A stretch of DNA of 64,000 nucleotides from contig WKFJ01000065.1 in the NCBI GenBank assembly GCA_014872785.1, positions 32,232-96,231 of the forward strand, read 5' to 3'. Shown in pieces: positions 33,175-42,338 of this stretch (position 1 is its first letter; each line of letters begins with the position of its first letter). The translations under genes were made by a program, and so were the position numbers. The stretch is from Alteromonadaceae bacterium (GTDB lineage Bacteria; Pseudomonadota; Gammaproteobacteria; Enterobacterales; Alteromonadaceae). The notes under the pieces are model-generated. The model was not told the DNA's origin. It searched no databases and was given only the letters and a program-made list of their open reading frames with translations.

Positions 33175-35334
33175 GTGTTGCAATTTCGCTTCGGTATTCG
33201 CCTTAAATTACTTCTTCTCTCCTCGTTTTTATTCACTATCCCATGGCTTGGCTATCAATATGTATGGGAAATGGAGAACTATTTACGCTTGGGACAAGAG
33301 CAGACCTTAATGGGCACAGCACGAGCTGTGGCAACCGCGTTACACGAACGTCCAACACTCTTCGACAAACAAGCCAGCTACCTACAAAACGTAAAACCGG
33401 GAACCGATTTATATGCACACAAAATTTACGATGCGATTCAGTTAGACGGAAGACTACGAGACTGGGATGACTACCAACACCTTGCAGTAGACTACAAAGC
33501 TGACTATCTGTTGCAAGACGCGCCGTGGTATCAAGAGTCCGATATTTCTTTTAGGCACATGGTAGGAATATATGGCATTTATCTGTATGCGTTTTTTGAA
33601 GTCACTGACAACCAAACCGTGTTGCGCTCCAACAACAGCTTACGGGTAGATAGAAACGACTATTTACACATAGCCTTAACCGACCGAGACGATCACTTTC
33701 ATCGCTACATTGTTGCCACCCAAGAATCAGGTTGGGTCAATGCATATGAGCTAAATGCTATTCCGGAATCTTATCGCCCGTTAGGTATTGAATCCAGAAT
33801 ACAAGGCCACTGGGAAGTGACTGACAAAGGCTACAATATAGAATTGCGAATGCCATTGGCTATGGTATCCGACAAAATTGCTTTTGAAATTGCCGATGTT
33901 GACGATTTGCAAACTAGGCAAATCAACCTTCGTATTGGAACCGCTAACCCTGAGGAAGTCGATTCACTAGGTACGGTTCTAGTTCCTTCGCCTGAAATAG
34001 AGCGCATTGTGAAAGGGTTAGAACATTCAGATGCACGTGTTTGGGTATTGGATAAACACAAACGCGTTATGGCACGTTCAGGGAGCATTCTAGCGTCGAC
34101 CGGAATAAATAGTGACTCACTTAGCTACGGAGACAATTTAACCTGGTGGCAAAAAATAGAAACCCAACTATTGTTGCCCCTTTATTACCAGATACTCACC
34201 AAACCGCCTGCCGAATTCGTTGATGAACTGGTTGATGCGTTTGCTTTGAAAGGTTCGGATATAGAGTCAGCATTATCAGGCACACCAGATACCTTGTGGC
34301 GACTGACACCAGACAACAAAGCCGTGGTGTTATCTGCCGCTCACCCTATTTGGCTCGACGATGTTGTTATGGGCGCGGTTGTCGTTGAGCAGACCACACA
34401 CGGTATTCGAACCCTGCGCAATAAAGCGTTGGAGAAACTATTTAACGTTATACTGGCAGTTATGGGTTTGGGAACCTTAGCTTTATTTCTGTTTGCTTCG
34501 CGCATATCTTTTCGAATACGCAAACTTCGCAACCAAACCGAAGCGGCTATTGACCAACACGGTAAAATTGTCAGCAATGTCCCAGCTTCACGTACCCAAG
34601 ATGAAATTGGTTACTTATCTCGCTCCTTTCACAACGTGTTGGAAAAACTTCAGCAATATCACAGCTATTTAGAAAATATGGCCTCTCGCTTATCTCACGA
34701 ACTAAGAACGCCAGTTGCGGTGGTGAAGTCGTCCATGGAAAATTTAGTGTTAGACAGCCCTGAACACGCTGACAATCCTTATATAAATAGAGCACAAGAA
34801 GGTATTAAACGCCTGAGTTTGATATTGAGTAATATGAGTGAGGCAAGTCGTCTAGAACATGCTCTGAGAACTGCAGAGCCGGAATCGTTTGACTTGGTAG
34901 AGCTTATTCAAGGCGTCTGTCATGGCTACAAACTCGCCTATGCCAATCGAAACTTTACGCACAGTATCGAGCTAGAAACATTACTCATGTCCGGTTCTCC
35001 TGACCTTTTCGTGCAAATGCTAGATAAAATCACCTCCAATGCCGTGGAGTTCAGTGTTGATAACTCTGATATCAGCTTCCATCTTGCGCGCAAGCAAAGC
35101 ACAACTCAGCTCACCATTTCTAACACCGGCGAGTTATTGCCCGAAGCCCTGCAATCTCAGCTGTTTGATTCAATGATATCGGTCAGAGAAAACCAACAAT
35201 CTGACGTACCGCATCTAGGACTGGGTTTATTTATCGCTAGAATCATTGCGGAGTTTCACAACGGCAGCATCTCCATTCAAAACAATACTGAGCAAACGGG
35301 GGTTAACGTCATCATAGTGTTCAAAGATGTCTAG
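33175..35334 (+). CDS. pdsS: PdsS, sensor kinase of the dedicated sortase system
   Basis: A 719-residue membrane kinase starting at GTG 33175. Helix 1 lies near residues 7-25 (LLLLSSFLFTIPWLGYQYVW). An extracytoplasmic region of about 380 residues follows, including a carbohydrate-binding-like beta domain (DAIQLDGRLRDWDDY, LRVDRNDYLHIALTD). Helix 2 lies near 421-442 (LFNVILAVMGLGTLALFLF), then a HAMP linker, H-box SRLSHELRTPVAVV, N-box and a degenerate but readable ATPase (SNTGELLP, LGLGLFIARII). The long sensor distinguishes it from the PhoQ-like kinase. The stimulus is unknown; the beta domain suggests glycan or envelope-state sensing. Confidence 0.92.
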   Translation: MLQFRFGIRLKLLLLSSFLFTIPWLGYQYVWEMENYLRLGQEQTLMGTARAVATALHERPTLFDKQASYLQNVKPGTDLYAHKIYDAIQLDGRLRDWDDYQHLAVDYKADYLLQDAPWYQESDISFRHMVGIYGIYLYAFFEVTDNQTVLRSNNSLRVDRNDYLHIALTDRDDHFHRYIVATQESGWVNAYELNAIPESYRPLGIESRIQGHWEVTDKGYNIELRMPLAMVSDKIAFEIADVDDLQTRQINLRIGTANPEEVDSLGTVLVPSPEIERIVKGLEHSDARVWVLDKHKRVMARSGSILASTGINSDSLSYGDNLTWWQKIETQLLLPLYYQILTKPPAEFVDELVDAFALKGSDIESALSGTPDTLWRLTPDNKAVVLSAAHPIWLDDVVMGAVVVEQTTHGIRTLRNKALEKLFNVILAVMGLGTLALFLFASRISFRIRKLRNQTEAAIDQHGKIVSNVPASRTQDEIGYLSRSFHNVLEKLQQYHSYLENMASRLSHELRTPVAVVKSSMENLVLDSPEHADNPYINRAQEGIKRLSLILSNMSEASRLEHALRTAEPESFDLVELIQGVCHGYKLAYANRNFTHSIELETLLMSGSPDLFVQMLDKITSNAVEFSVDNSDISFHLARKQSTTQLTISNTGELLPEALQSQLFDSMISVRENQQSDVPHLGLGLFIARIIAEFHNGSISIQNNTEQTGVNVIIVFKDV

Positions 35335-35421
35335 CTAGCTTGAGCGAGTTCATTGCCCTTAGACGATAATGACGCGCTATAATGTGTAGCAAGCAAAAGG
35401 ATTTATCACAAAGGCACTATT

Positions 35422-36453
35422 TTGGACAAAAAACAAAAGCTTCTCATTATGCGTATGGCTGCTGCAGTGGTCACCATTGGTAGCATTTATTTGTTCGCGC
35501 CATGGAAGTTTGCTTTGTATTATCTAACCCCCACGCCGAAAAGTGTTCAAGCGTTAGTTGAAGAAGCAGCAAAGCAAGATATTGCCGGGGTAATTGTTTA
35601 TATAGACAAAAAAGGAAAACCGGCCGAATTTTACGCCAGTGGTTGGCACAATCGACAAGAACAAATCCCTGCACGTGCCGATGCATTTTTCAAAATCGCC
35701 AGTATCGCGAAGTTATATGACGCAGCTGCGGTAACTAAGATGCATGTGGAAGGACGCCTCTCTTTAGACAAGACCCTTGCGGATTATCTGCCAGAACTCA
35801 TCGGACGCATCGAAAATGCTGAGCAAATAACATTGCGTATGATGGTGCAACACCAAAGCGGTATCCCCAACTTTACTGACCAAGCGGGATTTGATTGGTC
35901 TAAGTCTATTAAAGAGCCACTGGTACTGGCGTTAGATAAACCGGCAGTGTTTGCGCCTGGCAGCGATTACAGCTATTCCAATACCAATTATTTATTGTTG
36001 AGCAGGATAATGGCTAAACAACTCGGTTATGACCACGGCCAATATATCAAAGAGAAAATATTACACCCCTTAGGCCTATCAAATACCTTTTTTTCAGTTA
36101 ACGACGTAGATATGGATTTACTAATGAGTGGGTATTACGTTGGCTATCAAGAGGATTTAAAAACACTCGACCAGGGCTATGTCGCGACTGCACAAGATGT
36201 GGGGAACTTTGTAAGAGCGTTAAATGATGGCAGCCTCTTCACGAAACAAGAAGCCGAAGTGTATCGTTCACTCTATGAGTATGGTCATACGGGATGGGTG
36301 TTAGGTTATTTGAGTATTGCCAGATACCACGCTGATATCGACGCGGTAGTCGTGCAATTCGTCAATACTAATGGCTCTGACACTGTGATACTTAACAATA
36401 TCATCTACTCCAAAGTTCTCGACATCTTGCGGGAACGTGAATTGACACAATAA
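35422..36453 (+). CDS. SxxK serine hydrolase (class C beta-lactamase-like)
   Basis: A 343-residue membrane-anchored or exported serine hydrolase. Motifs: SIAK in FFKIASIAKLYDAAAV (nucleophile), YSN in SYSNTNYLLL, and HTG in YGHTGWVLGY. The N-terminus has a hydrophobic segment (MRMAAAVVTIGSIYLFAPWK) after a short basic start. TTG 35422 is used because an AAAGG site precedes it; ATG 35452 is an alternative. Family members include D-aminopeptidases, esterases and beta-lactamases; substrate unknown. It lies 87 bases past pdsS on the same strand, so readthrough is possible, though it is not a standard pds gene. Confidence 0.82.
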   Translation: MDKKQKLLIMRMAAAVVTIGSIYLFAPWKFALYYLTPTPKSVQALVEEAAKQDIAGVIVYIDKKGKPAEFYASGWHNRQEQIPARADAFFKIASIAKLYDAAAVTKMHVEGRLSLDKTLADYLPELIGRIENAEQITLRMMVQHQSGIPNFTDQAGFDWSKSIKEPLVLALDKPAVFAPGSDYSYSNTNYLLLSRIMAKQLGYDHGQYIKEKILHPLGLSNTFFSVNDVDMDLLMSGYYVGYQEDLKTLDQGYVATAQDVGNFVRALNDGSLFTKQEAEVYRSLYEYGHTGWVLGYLSIARYHADIDAVVVQFVNTNGSDTVILNNIIYSKVLDILRERELTQ

Positions 36454-36477
36454 AAAAGGCGCCGATGGCGCCTTTTA
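36454..36477. terminator. Bidirectional terminator between convergent genes
   Basis: AAAAGGCGCC (36454-36463) and GGCGCCTTTT (36467-36476) form a perfect 10-bp stem around GAT, immediately after the hydrolase stop. A and T flanks make it work for the convergent DUF885 gene as well. Confidence 0.9.
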
Positions 36478-36502
36478 ACATTAGTGAATGTATAACTTCT
36501 AG

Positions 36503-38392
36503 TTATTTGCTCTCTTCAATCCAAGTGTTAACCATGCTTTCCAATACAGACAATGGTACCGCGCCACCGCCAAGTACAACGTCATGGAAGTCGCGATAAT
36601 CAAACTTATCACCTAGTTCCGCTTGTGCTTTTGCTAGCAACTCTTGGATTTTCAACATACCAATTTTGTAGCTGGTTGCTTGTCCAGGTAGTACCAAGTA
36701 ACGACGAACTTCAGAACGCGCCTGCTCTTCAGTAATCGCTGAATTCTCTTTGAAATAATCAACGGCTTGTTGCTCTGTCCAACCTTTTGCGTGTAAACCA
36801 GTGTCTAATACTAAGCGAATCGCACGCCACATTTCAGAACCCAAACGACCGAACTCAGTAAGTGGATCTTGATAAGTTCCAGGCATTTGCTTGGCGAGCC
36901 ATTCCGTGTATAGCGCCCAACCTTCGATGTAAGCTGTAAAGCCCGCTTGTGTGCGGAATGTAGGAACGCCTTCCAACTCTTGCGCAATTGCGATTTGCAT
37001 ATGGTGACCCGGCAAACCTTCATGATAGGCAATTACCTCCAGTTCGCGTTTTGGCATTGCAGTCATATCAGATAAATGTGCATAGTAAATACCAGGGCGA
37101 GAACCATCCGGCGTAGATGGGTAATAGTGCTGAGCTGCACCATCTTGTTCACGGAAAGGCTCTACCCGTTTAACAACCATATCTGCTTTAGGCAAGATAC
37201 CGAAGTAATCTGGTAACATAGATTTGATATTTTCAATGGCTGCGGTTGCATCATCGATATAGCCTTGTCTGCCCTCATCGGTATTTGGGTAGTAAAGTCT
37301 TTCGTCATCTTTTGTGTCACGTAGAAACACAAAATACTCGCCTAAATCACCTTCAAAACCAAACGCATCTTTTGCTGCCAGCATCTCTTTGCGCAAACGT
37401 GCCACTTCTTTGAGGCCGATCTCATGTATTTCGTCTGCTGTTAAGGCAGTTGTCGTCTGATTGGCAAGACGCTCATTATAGAAAGCGACACCGTTTGGTA
37501 ATTCGCTAACGCCTTTCGCTTCGGGGCTCGCATTCGGCTGGTCTTCTTTTTGCCACGCAATCAAACGCTCGTAAGCGGGTTTGAAGTGCTCCAATAGATT
37601 TGTCTTGGCTTCGGCTTGAAGCGCGTCATCTGTTGCTTGATCTATGGTTTCATTCTCAACTAGTGCCGCAATTTTTGATTTGGCCGCAGACCAAATAGAG
37701 CTGTCGTCACCATCATCGAACGGCGCACCAGTAATGATGGCTTGCGATGCTTTAATCACTTCTTCAAATGCAAAATATGGCGGTCTTACACCCTTAGCTG
37801 CATTCGTTTTAGAGCCTTCGACCAATTGATCCAGTGCACGTCCAATCTCTTTTAGGCGATTGTTAAAGTTATCCATGTCTTCTTTACTGGCAACGTGGTG
37901 AAAAGAAATCATCAGCGTTGGGAAGAATGTGTGCACTGCGTTCATTTGCTCAAACACATAACCATTGTATCTAAACGCATCACTCGCTAATTCGGCTTCA
38001 GCTTGATAAACCCATAGATCATAAGAAATTTTCGCGTCATGACTAAGCTTGTTGTAATCAAAAGAAGACTTTAGCTCTTCTAAGTTTTTACGGGTAAAAG
38101 CGAGATTATCTTCAAGTGCTGCTTCCGACATCTGGTCAATTTCGCCTTGACGTTCAGAGCGTCCAAGGAATGCTAGCTGTATTGGGCTACGCATAATGCC
38201 CTCTTCATACTTCACTTCAAACCATTCGTTAAGTCGGGCGGTTTCCGCTTCAACTTCGGCTTGGGTTGCAGGTTTAGCAGAGGCTTGTTCAGTCGGCGCG
38301 CTTGTTTGACTGGCCTGATCAGCAGCAGACTGTTTGTCGCCGCATCCCATTAGAGCAAGCGCAATCAAAGAACTTAGAAGTTTAATTCGCAT
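36503..38392 (-). CDS. DUF885-family lipoprotein, predicted metallopeptidase-like
   Basis: A 629-residue DUF885 protein with a lipoprotein signal (MRIKLLSSLIALALMGCGDK, Cys17). The conserved HEGLPGHH motif lies near residue 454 (VIAYHEGLPGHHMQIAIAQE), followed by GFTAYIEGWALYTEWLAKQM, which together look like a metal-binding active site as in gluzincin peptidases. DUF885 proteins are widespread in marine Gammaproteobacteria and often occur in several copies. Peptidase activity is inferred from the motif. It is a single gene with a terminator shared with the convergent hydrolase. Confidence 0.88.
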   Translation of the reverse strand: MRIKLLSSLIALALMGCGDKQSAADQASQTSAPTEQASAKPATQAEVEAETARLNEWFEVKYEEGIMRSPIQLAFLGRSERQGEIDQMSEAALEDNLAFTRKNLEELKSSFDYNKLSHDAKISYDLWVYQAEAELASDAFRYNGYVFEQMNAVHTFFPTLMISFHHVASKEDMDNFNNRLKEIGRALDQLVEGSKTNAAKGVRPPYFAFEEVIKASQAIITGAPFDDGDDSSIWSAAKSKIAALVENETIDQATDDALQAEAKTNLLEHFKPAYERLIAWQKEDQPNASPEAKGVSELPNGVAFYNERLANQTTTALTADEIHEIGLKEVARLRKEMLAAKDAFGFEGDLGEYFVFLRDTKDDERLYYPNTDEGRQGYIDDATAAIENIKSMLPDYFGILPKADMVVKRVEPFREQDGAAQHYYPSTPDGSRPGIYYAHLSDMTAMPKRELEVIAYHEGLPGHHMQIAIAQELEGVPTFRTQAGFTAYIEGWALYTEWLAKQMPGTYQDPLTEFGRLGSEMWRAIRLVLDTGLHAKGWTEQQAVDYFKENSAITEEQARSEVRRYLVLPGQATSYKIGMLKIQELLAKAQAELGDKFDYRDFHDVVLGGGAVPLSVLESMVNTWIEESK

Positions 38393-38636
38393 GTGTGTTT
38401 ATCCATTTTTAATAATATTAGTGTGGACGGTATTCGTTCACAGACTCATTTTCAACCAAATGACAAATTACGTAACAATTGCGGTTATCTCTATTGTCAA
38501 CGGGATGAAAACCCTTCGTGAGTCGCGAGCGATTTTCGTAGTGTAAGTGGCTAGAGCCTGACAAGTTCTAGTGTATATGCTCTAAAGGTTTTAGCAAGAC
38601 CATATCTGACAGGGGTTCCAACGAAATGAGCTGTAT

Positions 38637-39770
38637 TCAAAAGTCTTCCCAGCCATTGCTAGCACCATAGCTCATAAGTATCTCTTTGATAATGTCGGGG
38701 TTGTTTGCATTAGTTAGAATAACCATGGCATAGCCATTTTTATGGTGAGCAATAAAACGTGAGGAATAACCTTCATTCCAACCTCCATGAACAAAATAGA
38801 GGCCATCAAACATAAAGCCCAGAGCAAAGTCTGTTTTACCCACCCGCTGTAACATTCTTTTGGCAATCATTTGACTAATGAAGCTACTAGAATCATCCTT
38901 TAACGCCTTTTGCATCTCGATGATCACTTGTGCAAACTCCTTTGCGCTAGACCAGAGTCCCGCTGCCGCTTGCTCGGGATATATGTGGTAAGGCTCTTTA
39001 GAGACTTTTAGCAAATCACTAAAACCGTGCGCGGCAAATTTCGCTTTTGATGGCGAAATAGGCTGTGAAAAGCTACTGTTTTTGAGCCCAAGAGGTTTGA
39101 TGACGAGTTCATCAGCCAATGCCTCAAACGATTTACCAGTCACCTGTTGTAGTAAAAGTTGCAGCACCGTTGTACCTCCACCTGAATATTTGGGAAGTGT
39201 CGTCACTGGATGCGCCACTTCTACACGCGCCGTATTTGCAGGTGAAGCCCCGTTGAGAATCTCAACCACGCTCGGGATCTTGTCACCGGCAGTATATCCT
39301 GGGAATCCATGAACGGTAAGACCAGCAGTGTGCGTTAAAAGGTGCTGAACTTGAATATCGTCTCTATTAGCACCTGTCGTATCACGGACAGCCCAGCCTT
39401 TTATCTTGCTATTCACCGTGTCTTCAAGTGACAACTTCCCCTGCTCAACTAAGCGTATGGTAATTAGGCCTGAAACGGGCTTTGAAATAGACGCCAGTTG
39501 AAACAAAGTATTATCGTCAACCGGTTCTGAGCTTCCATATACTTTAACGCCATAGTGCTTGATACATTCCACTACAAAGTTATCAATTACCGCAATCGAC
39601 ATACCCGGAATATCGAGTTGCTGCATGCGCTTCTCAATGTCAGAACTGGCTAACCAACTATTGTCTAATTTGAGTGACTCTAGCTTTTCACACCCTGCAA
39701 AAGCCTGTAGCGAAACAATTGTCAGTAGAGCCACTACCGCAAACTTAGAAATGATACTAACGAATCTCAT
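38637..39770 (-). CDS. Exported SxxK serine hydrolase (beta-lactamase-related)
   Basis: A 377-residue exported hydrolase. ATG 39770 is chosen: GAGGA lies 9-10 bases upstream and a signal peptide starts at once (MRFVSIISKFAVVALLTIVS); ATG 39779 is too close to that site. Motifs: SISK in FQLASISKPVSGLI (nucleophile Ser), YSG in LPKYSGGGTTVLQLL, and HGG in YFVHGGWNEGYSSRF. Regions such as PSVVEILNGASPANTARVEV suggest an esterase or peptidase fold of the Beta-lactamase PF00144 family. Substrate unknown. It is followed by no obvious terminator. Confidence 0.85.
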   Translation of the reverse strand: MRFVSIISKFAVVALLTIVSLQAFAGCEKLESLKLDNSWLASSDIEKRMQQLDIPGMSIAVIDNFVVECIKHYGVKVYGSSEPVDDNTLFQLASISKPVSGLITIRLVEQGKLSLEDTVNSKIKGWAVRDTTGANRDDIQVQHLLTHTAGLTVHGFPGYTAGDKIPSVVEILNGASPANTARVEVAHPVTTLPKYSGGGTTVLQLLLQQVTGKSFEALADELVIKPLGLKNSSFSQPISPSKAKFAAHGFSDLLKVSKEPYHIYPEQAAAGLWSSAKEFAQVIIEMQKALKDDSSSFISQMIAKRMLQRVGKTDFALGFMFDGLYFVHGGWNEGYSSRFIAHHKNGYAMVILTNANNPDIIKEILMSYGASNGWEDF

Positions 39771-39806
39771 GGAGACCATTCCTCAAAATTAAAATATGTG
39801 GGTTAC

Positions 39807-40892
39807 TTATTTTTGCTTAGGTGCAGCTAATTGTTCGGCTTCTTGGCGGGTTGGCAACTCGTCAGCATTTATATCCCCGCCGGCAAGTAACATGGCTATC
39901 CAGCGAGTGTCCGTATTTGATTCTAAAATTATTTTTACAATCATAGTTAGCGGAACCGACAACAACATGCCGACAGTACCGAGTAGCCAGCCCCAAAAAA
40001 TCAAGGATAAAAATACCACTAACGTAGACAACCCTAACCCTTTGCCCATGTAACGCGGCTCGACAATATTGCCCATTACCGTATTAATAACAATGTACCC
40101 TGTCCCAACAATACCTGCTGTAGCAGAGCCAAGCTGAATAAACGCCAGTAATACCGCAGGGATCGCAGCAATAGCGGAACCGATATTCGGCACATAGTTA
40201 AACAAAAACGCTAACACGCCCCAGAGCACGAAATGGTCTACGCCCAGCAGCCAAAGCATTGAGCCGGCTAACAGGCCTGTCCATAAACTCACCACCGTCT
40301 TAATAACTAAGTAGTTTTTCACCGAAGCTAATACTTTATCTACTTGTGCCAAGCGCATCGTTGGATCATCAAGGGCAATGTGAACCTTCTTAGGCACCGT
40401 ATCTGCTTCAAACAACATGAAGATAACGGTGAGTAAGATAAGCAGAAAATTACCTAGAACGCCGCTTAAACTCGAGAGCAAATTAGTCGCCACATTCATT
40501 GCCATTGCGGGGTCAAGGTATGACAGTAATTGCTCAGAGTCGATCTCGATATTGAAGTTCTGAAGTTGAGTGAGTAACCAGGTGAATTCCTTCGTTAACT
40601 GTACCTTATACTCTGGCATCTTTTGAGAAAACTCATTCATTGATTGCCCAACTAATCCAGCAAACATGAATCCAAATACAATAATGAAGAGTATAACCAG
40701 TAGTATGGAAATGCCTTTGGGTACTTTATATCGCGTCGCCCAATTAATAATGGGGTGGCAAGCCATTGCGATAAAAATCGACAATAGGAAGGGGACAACG
40801 ATGCCGCTTGCGGCCTTGACCCCGGCCAAAATGATTACCAGTGAAGCGCATACGAAGAGTATTTTTACTGTTGTGGGAATGCGTTTTTCCAT
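39807..40892 (-). CDS. AI-2E/PerM-family permease
   Basis: A 361-residue polytopic membrane protein with about eight hydrophobic segments. Family features: an N-terminal helix pair, the PERM signature FLFNYVPNIGSAIAAIPAVLLA and PRYMGKGLGLSTLVVFLSLI near the C-terminus. Members export or import small molecules (AI-2, indole) or exchange Na+/H+; the substrate cannot be stated. It lies 36 bases upstream of the hydrolase gene on the same strand and is divergent from folX. Confidence 0.9.
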   Translation of the reverse strand: MEKRIPTTVKILFVCASLVIILAGVKAASGIVVPFLLSIFIAMACHPIINWATRYKVPKGISILLVILFIIVFGFMFAGLVGQSMNEFSQKMPEYKVQLTKEFTWLLTQLQNFNIEIDSEQLLSYLDPAMAMNVATNLLSSLSGVLGNFLLILLTVIFMLFEADTVPKKVHIALDDPTMRLAQVDKVLASVKNYLVIKTVVSLWTGLLAGSMLWLLGVDHFVLWGVLAFLFNYVPNIGSAIAAIPAVLLAFIQLGSATAGIVGTGYIVINTVMGNIVEPRYMGKGLGLSTLVVFLSLIFWGWLLGTVGMLLSVPLTMIVKIILESNTDTRWIAMLLAGGDINADELPTRQEAEQLAAPKQK

Positions 40893-40971
40893 TTACTTTA
40901 TGCTTCCAAGTCTATGTGACGCTCAAGTTAGCAGAACATGATGACAAAAGACAATCGAACAAGGATTAGAA

Positions 40972-41352
40972 ATGCAAAATGAGTTGGCGCCGACCAGTTT
41001 GGCCACGATACGAATCAAAAACTTGCGCCTAAGAACCTATATTGGTTTTAAAGATGATGAAGTAAAAAACCGCCAAGATGTTGTGGTTAACGTCACCATC
41101 AAATACCCAGCGGAAAATGCATCTGACTCAGACAATGTCGACGACGCATTAAACTACCGGACTATTACCAAAAAAATTATCGCATTGGTGGAAAACAACC
41201 GGTTTTATTTACTCGAAAAGCTAACCGCCGATGTTTTGGCTATTGCCAGCGAACACGACTGGGTTGAATTCGCGGAAGTAGAAGTAGATAAACCTCACGC
41301 TCTGCGTTATGCCGATTCAGTGTCATTAGCTTTGACCTATCAAAAATCATGA
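40972..41352 (+). CDS. folX: Dihydroneopterin triphosphate 2'-epimerase
   Basis: Epimerises dihydroneopterin triphosphate to the monapterin form, a side branch from folate synthesis. The 126-residue protein is a DHNA-aldolase-fold member: ATIRIKNLRLRTYIGFKDDE, NRQDVVVNVTIKYP, NYRTITKKIIALVENNRFYL and VEVDKPHALRYADSVSLAL. The pairing with the epimerase-like yfcH gene 7 bases downstream copies E. coli folX-yfcH and favours folX over folB. RBS AAGGAT precedes the ATG. Confidence 0.92.
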   Translation: MQNELAPTSLATIRIKNLRLRTYIGFKDDEVKNRQDVVVNVTIKYPAENASDSDNVDDALNYRTITKKIIALVENNRFYLLEKLTADVLAIASEHDWVEFAEVEVDKPHALRYADSVSLALTYQKS

Positions 41353-41359
41353 GTCGAAT

Positions 41360-42280
41360 ATGAAAATACTGGTCACAGGCGGCTCAGGGCTTATCGGAAG
41401 AGCCCTAATAAAACATCTACTCGCCGACAAATGGGATGTTACCTCGCTCACGCGTAATGAGATTAATGCCAACAAACTACTGCAAAAACAGCTAGGTAAA
41501 CACGCCGCTGAAAAGGTTACTTGGCTGCAAAATTTATCGTCTCTGAGCAATTTGAACGATTACGACGCCGTTGTAAATCTAGCCGGTGAACCCATCGTCG
41601 CTAAACGCTGGTCACCTACGCAAAAAAAGGTCATCGAAAATAGTCGCTGGTTGATTACCAAACAGATTGCCGACCTAATCAACAAGTCAGAGCAACCACC
41701 TGAAGTTTTTGTCAGTGGTTCGGCGATTGGTTACTACGGCAGACAAAAAGACCAAATTATCGATGAATCTTTTGATGCAGTATTTCCCGAGTTTAGTCAC
41801 AAGCTATGCGCGAAATGGGAATATTTCGCCAATGAAGCATCCGAAAAAACTAGAGTGTGTCTTCTGCGAACCGGTATTGTACTAGCGGGTAATGGCGGCG
41901 CTCTAGACAAGATGTTGTTGCCCTTTAAATTGGGAATGGGCGGTCCTATCGGTGATGGGTCGCACTTCATGCCTTGGATCCATATTGACGATATGGTCTT
42001 GGGTATCATGCATTTGCTGAATAATACCGATGCACGTGGCGCTTTTAATTTCACGGCACCCAACCCTGCAACCAATAAAGAATTCAGTAAAACACTCGCC
42101 TCGGTTCTGGGTCGACCTGCGTTTTTAATAACTCCAAAAATAGCACTCAAGCTGTTACTGGGGGAAATGTCCGACTTGCTAACACATGGCCAAAACGTAA
42201 TTCCCGCAAAACTGGAAAAAACTGGATATCGCTTTCACTACCCGGAACTAAAACCCGCGTTGCAATCCCTTAACCTTTGA
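41360..42280 (+). CDS. yfcH: TIGR01777-family NAD(P)-binding epimerase-like protein
   Basis: A 306-residue extended-SDR protein. The Rossmann motif is MKILVTGGSGLIGRALIKHL. Family blocks follow: VVNLAGEPIVAKRWSPTQKK, FVSGSAIGYYGRQKD with active-site Tyr, LRTGIVLAGNGGALDKMLLP, FMPWIHIDDMVLGI and FNFTAPNPATNKEF. It is the E. coli YfcH homologue, paired with folX. Its reaction is not established. Confidence 0.92.
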   Translation: MKILVTGGSGLIGRALIKHLLADKWDVTSLTRNEINANKLLQKQLGKHAAEKVTWLQNLSSLSNLNDYDAVVNLAGEPIVAKRWSPTQKKVIENSRWLITKQIADLINKSEQPPEVFVSGSAIGYYGRQKDQIIDESFDAVFPEFSHKLCAKWEYFANEASEKTRVCLLRTGIVLAGNGGALDKMLLPFKLGMGGPIGDGSHFMPWIHIDDMVLGIMHLLNNTDARGAFNFTAPNPATNKEFSKTLASVLGRPAFLITPKIALKLLLGEMSDLLTHGQNVIPAKLEKTGYRFHYPELKPALQSLNL

Positions 42281-42293
42281 TTTTTACTGGTAT

Positions 42294-42322
42294 TAAAAAA
42301 GGGGCTCTTAGCCCCTTTTTCG
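42294..42322. terminator. Bidirectional terminator between yfcH and the zinc receptor
   Basis: GGGGCT (42301-42306) pairs with AGCCCC (42310-42315) around CTT, flanked by A and T runs that extend the stem to about 11 bp. It lies 20 bases past yfcH and just past the convergent receptor stop. Confidence 0.9.
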
Positions 42323-42338
42323 TACTTAACTTACACAG

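Noticed and set aside
38334..38546. Plus-strand frame across the DUF885 start
   Set aside because: It overlaps the lipoprotein signal region of a solid gene and has no ribosome site or family.
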